NCBI GenBank assembly: GCA_035604455.1
Contig: DATNIM010000130.1
Coordinates: 1-54,389, forward strand
DNA: 54,389 nt
Origin: AG25 sp035604455
GTDB taxonomy: Bacteria; Gemmatimonadota; Gemmatimonadetes; Gemmatimonadales; GWC2-71-9
Reading direction: 5' to 3'
The number at the start of each line of letters is the position of its first letter. The stretch's first letter is position 1. Shown here in pieces: positions 6,927 to 15,544 of this stretch. The notes beneath the pieces are model-generated. The model did no database searches. It had not been told where the DNA came from and was given only the letters and a program-made list of their open reading frames with translations. A program made the translations under genes and the position numbers.

Positions 6927-9407
6927 ATGAACGGATACAACTTCACAGATCGGGTGCGGAAAGTGCTGCAGATGGCGCGCGAGGAAGCGGCGCGTCTGCA
7001 CCACGAGTACGTCGGGACGGAGCACATCCTGCTCGGCCTCATTCGTGAGGGCGAGGGGGTGGCGGCTGCCGTGCTCACCAACCTGAACGTCGACCTCGAG
7101 GAGATCCAGCAGAAGATCGAGGAGACGGTGAAGAAGGGCAAAGCGGCCGCCGCGGCCGGGCCCGACCTCCCCTATACCTCGCGGGCGAAGAAGGTGCTCG
7201 AGCTCGCGATGAGCGAAGCGCGGGAGCTCAACCACTCCTACGTCGGGACCGAGCACCTGCTGCTCGGGCTGCTGCGCGAGGAGAAGGGTATCGCGGCCCA
7301 GGTCCTGACCGACGCCGGCGTGAACTTGGAACAGGCTCGGGCCGAGACCCTGCGTCTGCTCGGGAGCGAGATGCCGCCCGCGCCCGCCGCGGCCGGCGCC
7401 GGGGCGCAGCCCGCCGCGCCCAAGAGCGAGAAGAAGTCCAAGACCCCGGCCCTCGACCACTTCTGCCGCGACCTCACCCAGCTCGGGGCCGAAGGCCAGC
7501 TCGATCCCACGATCGGGCGGCAGAAGGAGATCGAGCGGGTCATGGAGATCCTGTCGCGCCGCAAGAAGAACAACCCCGTGCTGATCGGGGAGCCCGGCGT
7601 GGGCAAGACGGCGATCGTCGAGGGATTGGCCCAGCTCATCGCGAGCGGCCAGTGCCCGGACGCGCTCAAAGACCACCGCGTCCTGTCGCTCGACATGGCG
7701 GCGGTGATCGCGGGCACCAAGTACCGGGGCCAGTTCGAGGAGCGGCTGAAGGCGATCATCAACGAGATCGCCCAGAACCGCAACATCATCCTCTTCATCG
7801 ACGAGCTCCACACCCTGGTCGGGGCCGGCGCGGCCGAAGGGGCCGTCGACGCGTCCAACATGCTCAAGCCCGCGCTCGCTCGCGGGGAGCTCCAGTGCGT
7901 CGGGGCCTCCACCCTGAACGAGTACCGCAAGTACATCGAAAAGGACGGAGCCCTCGAGCGGCGCTTCCAGACGGTGATCGTGGACCCGCCGAGCATCGAT
8001 GAGACGATCGAGATCCTGAAGGGTCTGCGGAAGCGCTACGAGGAGCACCACCGGGTCGTGATCCCCGATGGGTGCCTCCAGCAGGCGGCGAAGCTCTCCG
8101 AGCGCTACATCACGGACCGCTTCCTGCCCGACAAGGCGATCGATGTGATCGACGAGGCAGGCGCGCGCGCCCGCCTCGCCACCCAGGTGCCGCCGCCTGA
8201 AGTGGCCGCATTGAAGGAGCGGCTCGAGCAGATCAACACGGAGAAAGAGACCGCGGTGCGCGATCAGAACTTCGAGCGCGCCGCCGGGCTCCGCGACCAG
8301 GAACGCGAGCTCCAGGCCGACATCCGCCGCAAGCAGGAGCAGTGGGAGAAGGAGCGGCAGACGCACCGGCCCACGATCAGCGAGGAAGGCATCGCCTTCA
8401 TCGTCTCGCGGTGGACCGGGATCCCGGTCACCCGGCTCCAGGAAGCCGAGACCGCGCGGCTGCTGCGCATGGAGGACGAGCTCCACCAGACGGTGGTCGG
8501 CCAGGACGAGGCCATCGCCGTCATCTCGCGCGCCATCCGCCGGAGCCGCGCGGGGCTCAAGGACCCCAAGCGCCCCATCGGGTCGTTCATCTTTTCGGGG
8601 CCCACCGGGGTCGGGAAGACGGAGCTCGCCCGGGCGCTCGCGCGCTTCCTCTTCGCCGACACGAACGCCTTGATCCGCGTCGATATGTCCGAGTACATGG
8701 AGAAATTCTCCGTGAGCCGGCTGATCGGCGCGCCGCCGGGCTACGTGGGCTACGAAGATTCCGGCACGCTGACGAAGGCCGTGCGGCGGAAGCCCTACTC
8801 GGTCGTCCTGCTGGACGAGATCGAGAAGGCGCACCCGGACGTGTTCAACATCCTGCTCCAGGTGCTCGATGAGGGGCATCTCACCGACAACTACGGGCGG
8901 TTGATCGACTTCAAGAACACGGTCGTCATCATGACCTCGAACGTCGGGGCCCGGGACATGGTGAAGGGGAAGGCGCTCGGGTTCGCGCAACCGGACTCGC
9001 GGGCCACCTTCGACCGGCTCGCCGAGAAGGTGAAGGAAGAGATCAACAAGACCTTCAATCCGGAGTTCCTGAACCGGCTCGACGACGTGATCGTGTTCCA
9101 TCCGCTCACACGGGAGCATATCGCGCTCATCGTGGCGATCCTCCTCAACGACGTCCAGCGGCGTCTCGGGGATGAGGAGCTCACCTTGAAGCTCACGCCC
9201 GCGGCCACGGATTTCCTGGTCGAACACGGGTACGACGAGCACTACGGCGCCCGCCCCCTCAAGCGCGCCATCCAGAAGTACGTCGAGGATCCGCTTTCGG
9301 AGAAGATTCTAGTCGGTGAGTTCGCGCGGGGGGATGAAATCGAAGTCGACGTGGCCCCGGACAAGGAACGGCTGGCGTTCCGCGCGCTCTCCGGCTCGAA
9401 GGCGTGA
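6927..9407 (+). CDS. clpC: ATP-dependent Clp protease ATP-binding subunit ClpC
   Basis: AAA+ unfoldase that feeds substrates to ClpP. The protein has 826 residues with two N-terminal Clp-N repeats (about 4-70 and 82-146), an Ala/Pro linker, AAA-1 with Walker A GEPGVGKT (221-228), a UVR-containing middle domain (EKETAVRDQNFERAAGL), and AAA-2 with Walker A GPTGVGKT (558-565). The Clp-N repeats can dock phospho-arginine in the Bacillus homologue, which fits mcsB just upstream. The ATG has GGGAG 6 bases upstream. No clpP is in the window. The end overlaps bamA by GTGA. Confidence 0.97.
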   Translation: MNGYNFTDRVRKVLQMAREEAARLHHEYVGTEHILLGLIREGEGVAAAVLTNLNVDLEEIQQKIEETVKKGKAAAAAGPDLPYTSRAKKVLELAMSEARELNHSYVGTEHLLLGLLREEKGIAAQVLTDAGVNLEQARAETLRLLGSEMPPAPAAAGAGAQPAAPKSEKKSKTPALDHFCRDLTQLGAEGQLDPTIGRQKEIERVMEILSRRKKNNPVLIGEPGVGKTAIVEGLAQLIASGQCPDALKDHRVLSLDMAAVIAGTKYRGQFEERLKAIINEIAQNRNIILFIDELHTLVGAGAAEGAVDASNMLKPALARGELQCVGASTLNEYRKYIEKDGALERRFQTVIVDPPSIDETIEILKGLRKRYEEHHRVVIPDGCLQQAAKLSERYITDRFLPDKAIDVIDEAGARARLATQVPPPEVAALKERLEQINTEKETAVRDQNFERAAGLRDQERELQADIRRKQEQWEKERQTHRPTISEEGIAFIVSRWTGIPVTRLQEAETARLLRMEDELHQTVVGQDEAIAVISRAIRRSRAGLKDPKRPIGSFIFSGPTGVGKTELARALARFLFADTNALIRVDMSEYMEKFSVSRLIGAPPGYVGYEDSGTLTKAVRRKPYSVVLLDEIEKAHPDVFNILLQVLDEGHLTDNYGRLIDFKNTVVIMTSNVGARDMVKGKALGFAQPDSRATFDRLAEKVKEEINKTFNPEFLNRLDDVIVFHPLTREHIALIVAILLNDVQRRLGDEELTLKLTPAATDFLVEHGYDEHYGARPLKRAIQKYVEDPLSEKILVGEFARGDEIEVDVAPDKERLAFRALSGSKA

Positions 9408-11797
9408 ACCGCTCGCTCGTCGGCGCGTTCGCCGTCGGCGCGAGTGTTCTGGCGGTCCCCCTCGCGGCGCAAATATCGGTCTTCCGGCCCGACTCGATCG
9501 CGGTCGTGGGGCTCCGGCGCACCGACCCCCGGCGCGCCATCGCCGATAGCCGGCTCGCGGCTGACACCTTCGTCACCTACCGCGACGTCCAGCGCGCGAT
9601 CGAGCTCCTCTACGCGACCGGCGCCTACCAGGAAGTGGGCATCTACCGCGACAGCGTCGGGAGGAAGGACGTCCTCTTCATCCGGCTGCGCGAGCGGCCC
9701 ACGCTCTCCCGCTGGACCCTGAAGGGCGTCGTCCAGCTCTCCGAACCCCAGATCCGCGACAAGGTCCAGCTCGTCGAGGGGCGGCCGCTCGACCCCGCGG
9801 CGCTCGCGCGCGCCCATGCGCGCATGGACTCGATGTACCGCACCGCGGGCTACTATTTGGCCGAGATCAAGACCCGCCGGCTCTACGACCTCGACTCCTC
9901 GCACGTGCGGCTCATCTTCGACGTCACCGAAGGCCCCCGGGTCGCCATCTCCGAGGTGAACTTCGAAGGCAACGCGCATTACAGCGCCCCGATCCTCGCG
10001 GCCCAGATGCACACGCGGCCCGAAGGCTTCTGGTGGTTCCGCTCGGGCGAGTACGACGACGACGAGCTGCGCGAGGACCTCTACCAGCGGCTTCCGGCGT
10101 TCTACGGGTCGCAAGGCTACGTCGACTTCCAGGTGCTGGGCGACACGGTGGTCGTCGACGACACGACGGGGAAAGCGACCCTCGTCGTGCGCATCAATGA
10201 AGGGGACCGCTATCGCATCGGGTCCTTCGAGATCGCCGGGAACCGGCGGTTCTCGACGAGCGAGCTCGATCTCTACTATCCCTTCGCGACGGCCAAGAGC
10301 GACGCCTACTTCGACCGGCAGAAGTGGCAGGATGCCGTCCAGAACGTGCAAAGCCTTTATTTCAACAACGGCTACATCTACATGACCCTCCACCCCGAGG
10401 TCGTACGCAAGAGGGCGGCGGACGGGACGCCCGCGGTCGACCTGCGCTGGTCGCTGCAGGAGCAGCAGCCCGCCACGATCAACCGGGTCGACGTGGTCGG
10501 GAACGACGTGACGCACGAAAACGTGATCCGCGACGCGATCCTCGTGTTGCCCGGGGACGTGTTCCGGCAGGACGCGCTCGTGCGGAGCTACCAGAACATC
10601 TCAAACCTGGGCTTCTTCGAAGAGCCGCTTCCGGTGCCTGATACCAAGTCCGCGAACGACCAGGGCGACGTCGATGTGATCTTCCACGTCTCGGAGAAGC
10701 ACACGGGCACGGTGAACTTCGGCGCGTCGCTCGGGCAGGGGACGGGGGTCGGCGGCTTTCTCTCACTCACCGAGCCCAACCTCTTCGGCCAGGGCAAGCA
10801 AGGCCAGCTCCAGTGGATGCTCGGGGCCGACATCAACGAGTTCAACGTGTCTTACACCGACCCCTCGATCCTCGAATCGCGGATCTCGGGCACGGTGAAC
10901 CTGCACGACTACCAGGTGAACTACACGATCGCGAACCTGGGCACGCTCCGCACCCGCGGCGCGTCGCTCCGCTTCGGGATCCCGGCGTTCCACGACCACT
11001 ACACCCGGCTGTTCGCGCAGTACGGGCTCGACCTCCAGAGCTTTAACGGCGCCACGACGAACCAGGCGTTCTCCGCCGCGTTCAGCTGCAACAACTGCTT
11101 GAGCTCGAACGTCACGCTGACGATCATGCGGGACACCCGGATCGACCTGCCGTTCGCCACCGCGGGCTCGCTCTACGAGCTCGACCTCACGCAGGGCGGC
11201 GGCCCGCTCGGCGGCACCGGGAACTACCAGAAGGTCGATCTGCAGTCGTCGTGGTTCGCGCCGCTCGGCGGACTCGGCTCCGATCCCCAGAAACAGGTCG
11301 TTCGGTTCGTGCTCGGGCTTGAGGCGCGGTCGGGCTACGTCTTCGGGTATGCGCCGTTCTTCAGCCAGCTCTACACGATGGGCGGCACCCAGTATGGGAT
11401 CCCGCTGCCGGGCTACTACGAGTTCTCGATCACCCCGGCGGGCTACGATCCGAACGCCCAGAACGGGGTCGCGAACCCGTCGGCCTTCGGGAAAGCCTTC
11501 ATGCAGCTGACGGCCCAGATCGGGATGCGCATCTCGCAGGCCTTCTACGTCCACCTCTTCTCGGACGCGGGCAACGTCTGGGCGCGCGCCGCGGACTTCA
11601 ACCCCACGAACCTCTTGCGGGGCGCGGGGATCGGGTTCAGCGTTGTGTCGCCGCTCGGGCCACTGGGGCTCGATCTGGCGTACGGGTTCGACCGCGTCGA
11701 CGCGTTCGGGAATTCGGCACCCGGCTGGAAGGTCGACGTCCAGCTCGGGAACACGACCCTGGGCTCGCCCTTCAGCTCGGCGTTCGGACAGTTCTGA
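9404..11797 (+). CDS. bamA: Outer-membrane protein assembly factor BamA (Omp85)
   Basis: Core of the BAM complex, inserting beta-barrel proteins into the outer membrane. The 797-residue protein has a signal peptide (to about residue 23, ending VPLAAQ), a series of POTRA repeats (about 24-430, seen as recurring blocks such as INRVDVVGNDVTHENVIRD) and a C-terminal Omp85 barrel. The chain ends in Phe (SSAFGQF), as barrel proteins usually do. The start is a GTG overlapping clpC by GTGA, an unusual partner for bamA. skp/ompH follows after 50 bases, the normal order. Confidence 0.95.
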   Translation: MNRSLVGAFAVGASVLAVPLAAQISVFRPDSIAVVGLRRTDPRRAIADSRLAADTFVTYRDVQRAIELLYATGAYQEVGIYRDSVGRKDVLFIRLRERPTLSRWTLKGVVQLSEPQIRDKVQLVEGRPLDPAALARAHARMDSMYRTAGYYLAEIKTRRLYDLDSSHVRLIFDVTEGPRVAISEVNFEGNAHYSAPILAAQMHTRPEGFWWFRSGEYDDDELREDLYQRLPAFYGSQGYVDFQVLGDTVVVDDTTGKATLVVRINEGDRYRIGSFEIAGNRRFSTSELDLYYPFATAKSDAYFDRQKWQDAVQNVQSLYFNNGYIYMTLHPEVVRKRAADGTPAVDLRWSLQEQQPATINRVDVVGNDVTHENVIRDAILVLPGDVFRQDALVRSYQNISNLGFFEEPLPVPDTKSANDQGDVDVIFHVSEKHTGTVNFGASLGQGTGVGGFLSLTEPNLFGQGKQGQLQWMLGADINEFNVSYTDPSILESRISGTVNLHDYQVNYTIANLGTLRTRGASLRFGIPAFHDHYTRLFAQYGLDLQSFNGATTNQAFSAAFSCNNCLSSNVTLTIMRDTRIDLPFATAGSLYELDLTQGGGPLGGTGNYQKVDLQSSWFAPLGGLGSDPQKQVVRFVLGLEARSGYVFGYAPFFSQLYTMGGTQYGIPLPGYYEFSITPAGYDPNAQNGVANPSAFGKAFMQLTAQIGMRISQAFYVHLFSDAGNVWARAADFNPTNLLRGAGIGFSVVSPLGPLGLDLAYGFDRVDAFGNSAPGWKVDVQLGNTTLGSPFSSAFGQF

Positions 11798-11847
11798 CCC
11801 TGGTCGGGCCCGGCCCGGCCGCTTCCCTTTCCCCTCGGAGACATCCT

Positions 11848-12465
11848 GTGATCGGTCGGACACCGATAGAGACTCGCGCGCTGCTCGTCGCCGTTGGACT
11901 CGTGCTGCTCGGTGCCCGATTGGCCGGAGCGCAAGGGGCGGGCGCCGCCGCGCCCGCGCCCGCGGCATCCCCCGCGCCCGCCGCGGCCCCCTCCCAGGCC
12001 CCGCTGCCCGTGCCGGTGAAGATCGTCTACATCAACGGACGCCAGATCCTCCAGCAGACGCCGGGCTACACCGCGGCCGAGTCCACGTTCAATCGCGACG
12101 TGGAAGGCTACCGGGTCGAAGTCCAGCGCCTCGAGGCGCAGCTTGATTCGGCCGCGCGGGCGTTCGACATGGAGGCGATCGCGCTCTCGCCCGCGGCGAA
12201 GGCGGCGAAGCAGAAGGAGCTGCAGACGATGCAGCAGCACATCAGCGAGCGGCAGACCGAGCTCCAGCAGAAGGCCCAGCAGCGGGAAGCCGAGCTCCTG
12301 CAGCCGATCCAGGCCCGGGTCAACGCCGTGCTCCAGGGCATGCGCGCTGAGGGGAACTACGCGTTCATCCTCGACGCTGAGGCGCCCGGGAGCCCGCTCG
12401 TCGCCGCCGACCCCGCGCTCGATATCACGAACCAAGTCCTCGCGCGGCTGCACCACAGTCAGTAG
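11848..12465 (+). CDS. skp: OmpH/Skp-family periplasmic chaperone
   Basis: Periplasmic holdase chaperone for unfolded outer-membrane proteins on their way to BamA. The 205 residues comprise a signal peptide (cleavage near ARLAGAQG), an unusually long Ala/Pro linker of about 30 residues, then the OmpH domain beginning KIVYINGRQILQQTPGY and a long coiled coil rich in Gln/Glu/Lys. The typical C-terminal ALDITNQVLARL is present. GTG start with CGGAG 7 bases upstream. It lies between bamA and lpxD as in many diderms. Confidence 0.9.
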   Translation: MIGRTPIETRALLVAVGLVLLGARLAGAQGAGAAAPAPAASPAPAAAPSQAPLPVPVKIVYINGRQILQQTPGYTAAESTFNRDVEGYRVEVQRLEAQLDSAARAFDMEAIALSPAAKAAKQKELQTMQQHISERQTELQQKAQQREAELLQPIQARVNAVLQGMRAEGNYAFILDAEAPGSPLVAADPALDITNQVLARLHHSQ

Positions 12466-12469
12466 GTCC

Positions 12470-13510
12470 GTGGCGCCCGAGTCGCGCTCGCTTTCGGCGC
12501 AGGACGTCGCGGCGCTGACCGGGGGGCGGCTCGTCGGATCCGCCGACGTCCGCGTCCAGCGCGTGGCTCCCCTTGAGCGCGCCGGCCCCGACGAGCTCTC
12601 GTTCCTCGCGAACCGCCGCTACCTGAACCAGCTCGCGCAGTCGCGCGCGGCGGCCCTCCTCGTCGGCCCTGCCTTCGCCGACGCGCCGGGCGGCCCCGCC
12701 TGCCGGATCGTCGTCCCGGACCCCCACACGGCGATGATCGCCGTGCTCGGCGTGCTCTATCCGCCGGCGGTGTGGGCGCCCGGCATCCACTCCACGGCGG
12801 TCATCGGCCACGGGGTGCGCTGGGAGGACCCGATAGCGATCGGGCCCTACGTTGTGCTGGGAGACGGCGTGCAATTGGGCCGGAACGCCCGCCTCGAGGC
12901 GGGCTGCGTGCTCGGCGACGGCGTGGTGGCGGGCGACGACCTGCACTGCTACCCCCACGTCGTGTGCTACAGCGGTACCGAGATCGGCGCCCGCGTGATC
13001 CTTCACGCGGGCGTGCGGCTGGGCAGCGACGGCTTCGGCTATGTGGCCGGCCCGGGCAAGCTGCCGCGCAAGATTCCGCAGGTGGGCCGCTGCATCATCG
13101 GGGACGACGTCGAGATCGGCGCGAACACGACCGTCGACCGCGGCTCGATCGACGACACCATCATCGGGGCGGGGACGAAAATCGACAACCTCGTGCAGAT
13201 CGGCCATAACGTGCACGTGGGCGGGCGCTGTCTGATCGCCGCGTTGTCGGGGATCTCGGGGAGCACGCACGTCGAGGACGACGTCATGATGGGCGGGCAG
13301 GTGGGCCTCGCCGACCATCTGACGGTGGGCCGGGGCGCGCGTCTCCTGGTGCAGGCCGGCGTGATCGGCGACATCGCCGCGGGTGCTACCGTCTCGGGCT
13401 TCCCGGCCCGCGACCACCGCTCGATGCTCAGGGCGCAGGGCGCGCTGCACCGTCTGACGGCGATCGTGGGGGAGCTCGAAGCGCTCGTGAAAGACCGTGA
13501 AGACCCCTAG
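12470..13510 (+). CDS. lpxD: UDP-3-O-acyl-glucosamine N-acyltransferase
   Basis: Adds the N-linked acyl chain in the third step of lipid A synthesis. The 346-residue protein has an N-terminal uridine-binding domain (ADVRVQRVAPLERAGPDELSFLANRRY), a left-handed beta-helix of hexapeptide repeats, the catalytic His within NLVQIGHNVHVG, and a C-terminal helical tail. The GTG at 12470, 4 bases after the skp stop, is the best start; the frame is open upstream only inside skp. Its end overlaps lpxC-fabZ by 14 bases. Confidence 0.95.
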   Translation: MAPESRSLSAQDVAALTGGRLVGSADVRVQRVAPLERAGPDELSFLANRRYLNQLAQSRAAALLVGPAFADAPGGPACRIVVPDPHTAMIAVLGVLYPPAVWAPGIHSTAVIGHGVRWEDPIAIGPYVVLGDGVQLGRNARLEAGCVLGDGVVAGDDLHCYPHVVCYSGTEIGARVILHAGVRLGSDGFGYVAGPGKLPRKIPQVGRCIIGDDVEIGANTTVDRGSIDDTIIGAGTKIDNLVQIGHNVHVGGRCLIAALSGISGSTHVEDDVMMGGQVGLADHLTVGRGARLLVQAGVIGDIAAGATVSGFPARDHRSMLRAQGALHRLTAIVGELEALVKDREDP

Positions 13511-14780
13511 ACGCTCGATCGCGCGCCCGGCGCTCGTGCGGGGCATGGGGCTGCACACGGGCGTCGAGGCCGAGGCCCGCTTCCTCCCGGCCCCGGCGGG
13601 GTCGGGGATCGTCTTCCGCCGTGCGGATCTCGCGGGGGCACCCGAGATCCCGGCGCGGCTCTCCGAGGTCAGCGCCGTCGACCGCCGCACGGCCCTCGGG
13701 CCGGAGGGCCGGACGATCCACACGGTCGAGCACATCCTGGCCGCCGCGGCCGCGCTCGAGATCGACGACCTCGTGGTCGAGCTCACCGGACCCGAGGCCC
13801 CGATCGGCGACGGAAGTGTGCAGCCGTACTTCGACGCCCTCACCACGGCCGAGCCCGTGGACGTGGGCGGCGAGGCCGCGGTGCTCACCGTGCCGGCCCC
13901 CTTCTCGGTGACCGAGGGCGAGGCCTCCTATATCGTGGCGCCGGCGAAAGGGCTCCGCCTCACCGTGACGATCGAGTGGCCGCATCCCCTGATCGGCCAG
14001 CAGACGGGGAGCTACGAGCTGCCGGCCGCGTTCGCCCGGGAACTCGCCCCGGCGCGCACCTTCGGGTTCGCAAGCGAGGTGGCGGATCTGAAGGCACGCG
14101 GGCTCATCAAGGGGGCCTCGGCCGCGAGCGCCATCGTCCTGGATGACCACGCCGTCGTGCATGGCGGCGCGCTCCGCTGGCCGGACGAGTTCGTGCGCCA
14201 CAAGGCCGCCGACGTCTTGGGCGATCTCGCGCTCACCGGTGCCCGCATCCGCGCCCATATCGTGGCCACCCGGCCGAGCCACAAGGGGAACGTGGCGTTG
14301 GCCCGAGCCCTGTCGCGCGCCGGTCGGCGCGCGGGGCCGCCGCGCATGGACATCGCCCGCATCATGGACGTGCTGCCCCACCGCTACCCGTTCCTGCTCG
14401 TCGACCGGATCATCGAGGTCGAGGGCGAGGACCGGATCGTCGGGATCAAGAACGTCACGATGAATGAGCAGTTCTTCCAGGGACACTTCCCTGGGCACCC
14501 CATCATGCCGGGCGTCCTCATCATCGAGGCCATGGCGCAGGTGGGCGGGATGCTCTTGATGACCCGCTTCGAGGGACAGAACCTGGAGGAGCAGGTCGTC
14601 TACTTCATGTCGCTCGACAATGTGAAGTTCCGGCGTCCGGTCGTGCCCGGCGACCAGATCCGCTTCGAGCTCGAGATGCTCCAGATCCGCGGCAAGACCT
14701 GCCGTATGAAGGGGACCGGATTTGTCGACGGGCAAGTCGTGGCCGAAGCGGAAATGATGGCCATGGTGACGGACCGATGA
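13497..14780 (+). CDS. lpxC/fabZ: Bifunctional UDP-3-O-acyl-GlcNAc deacetylase / 3-hydroxyacyl-ACP dehydratase (LpxC-FabZ fusion)
   Basis: A 427-residue fusion. The LpxC half (about 1-275) commits UDP-3-O-acyl-GlcNAc to lipid A; it has zinc ligands in HTVEH (75-79), His235 and Asp239 in RHKAADVLGD, and catalytic His262 in SHKGN. The FabZ half (about 283-427) dehydrates 3-hydroxyacyl-ACP, with LPHRYPFLLVDRI, the hot-dog active-site His330 in GHFPG and Glu344 in LIIEAMAQ. Both halves look catalytically complete. Such fusions are known in FCB-group bacteria. Fusing the two enzymes that compete for 3-hydroxyacyl flux may balance lipid A and phospholipid synthesis (inference). GTG start inside lpxD; ATGA overlap with lpxA. 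Confidence 0.96.
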   Translation: MKTPRRSIARPALVRGMGLHTGVEAEARFLPAPAGSGIVFRRADLAGAPEIPARLSEVSAVDRRTALGPEGRTIHTVEHILAAAAALEIDDLVVELTGPEAPIGDGSVQPYFDALTTAEPVDVGGEAAVLTVPAPFSVTEGEASYIVAPAKGLRLTVTIEWPHPLIGQQTGSYELPAAFARELAPARTFGFASEVADLKARGLIKGASAASAIVLDDHAVVHGGALRWPDEFVRHKAADVLGDLALTGARIRAHIVATRPSHKGNVALARALSRAGRRAGPPRMDIARIMDVLPHRYPFLLVDRIIEVEGEDRIVGIKNVTMNEQFFQGHFPGHPIMPGVLIIEAMAQVGGMLLMTRFEGQNLEEQVVYFMSLDNVKFRRPVVPGDQIRFELEMLQIRGKTCRMKGTGFVDGQVVAEAEMMAMVTDR

Positions 14781-15544
14781 TCCACCGCACGGCGCTCGTC
14801 GATCCCACGGCCCGCCTCGGGAACGACGTGTCGATCGGCCCCTACTGCATCATCGGGCCGCGGGTGAGCATCGGCGACCACTCGAGCGTGGCGGGCCACG
14901 CCGTGATCGAGCGCAACACCCGCATCGGGAGCGGCGTCAAGATCGGTTACGGCGTCGTCATCGGCAGCGATCCGCAGGACCTGAAGTACCAGGGCGAGGA
15001 AACCTGGGTCGAGATCGGCGATAAGACGATCCTCCGGGAATACTGCACCGTGAACCGGGGCACGACCGCGACCGGCAAGACCTCCATCGGCGCCAGGTGC
15101 TTCCTCATGTCCTACGTCCATGTGGCGCACGACTGCGTGCTCGGCGACGACGTGATCGTGGCGAACCACGTGCAGATGGGCGGGCATGTCGTGATCGAGG
15201 AGCGCGCGATCATTGGCGGCGTGCTCGGGATTCACCAGTTCGTGCGCATCGGAAAGCTCGCGTTCGTGGGCGGCGCCTCGCGCGTGAACCAGGACGTGCC
15301 GCCGTTCACCAAGGCGGCCGGCAATCCGGTGCACCTCTACGGGCTCAACTCGATTGGGCTCACGCGGGCGGGGTTCACGCCGGAGGTGAAGGTGGCGCTG
15401 AAGCGCGCCTACCGGCTGCTCTTCAACTCCGAGTACACCGTCACCCAGGGGATCGTGCGCGCGCGCGCCGAGCTCGAGCGCGTGCCCGAAGTAGCGTACT
15501 TCCTCCGCTTCATCGAGGGCTCCCAGCGCGGGGTACTCGTCTGA
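14777..15544 (+). CDS. lpxA: UDP-N-acetylglucosamine (or GlcNAc3N) O/N-acyltransferase LpxA
   Basis: First enzyme of lipid A synthesis, transferring a 3-hydroxyacyl chain from ACP to UDP-GlcNAc. The 255-residue protein is a left-handed beta-helix (repeats such as IGPYCIIGPRVSIG) with catalytic His in YVHVAHDC, the conserved IGGVLGIHQFVRIG segment and a C-terminal helical domain. Because the next gene is GnnA-like, the natural acceptor could be the 3-amino sugar UDP-GlcNAc3N; the sequence alone does not decide this. ATG start overlapping fabZ; the stop overlaps the next gene by CTGA. Confidence 0.95.
   Translation: MIHRTALVDPTARLGNDVSIGPYCIIGPRVSIGDHSSVAGHAVIERNTRIGSGVKIGYGVVIGSDPQDLKYQGEETWVEIGDKTILREYCTVNRGTTATGKTSIGARCFLMSYVHVAHDCVLGDDVIVANHVQMGGHVVIEERAIIGGVLGIHQFVRIGKLAFVGGASRVNQDVPPFTKAAGNPVHLYGLNSIGLTRAGFTPEVKVALKRAYRLLFNSEYTVTQGIVRARAELERVPEVAYFLRFIEGSQRGVLV

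Noticed and set aside
5709..9242. Long minus-strand open frame (1177 codons) opposite mcsB and clpC
   Set aside because: It is the complement of highly biased GC-rich coding sequence; its translation is compositionally odd with no recognisable domain, while the plus strand encodes two clear proteins.
12425..13888. Minus-strand open frame opposite lpxD and lpxC
   Set aside because: Shadow frame without homology or start signals.
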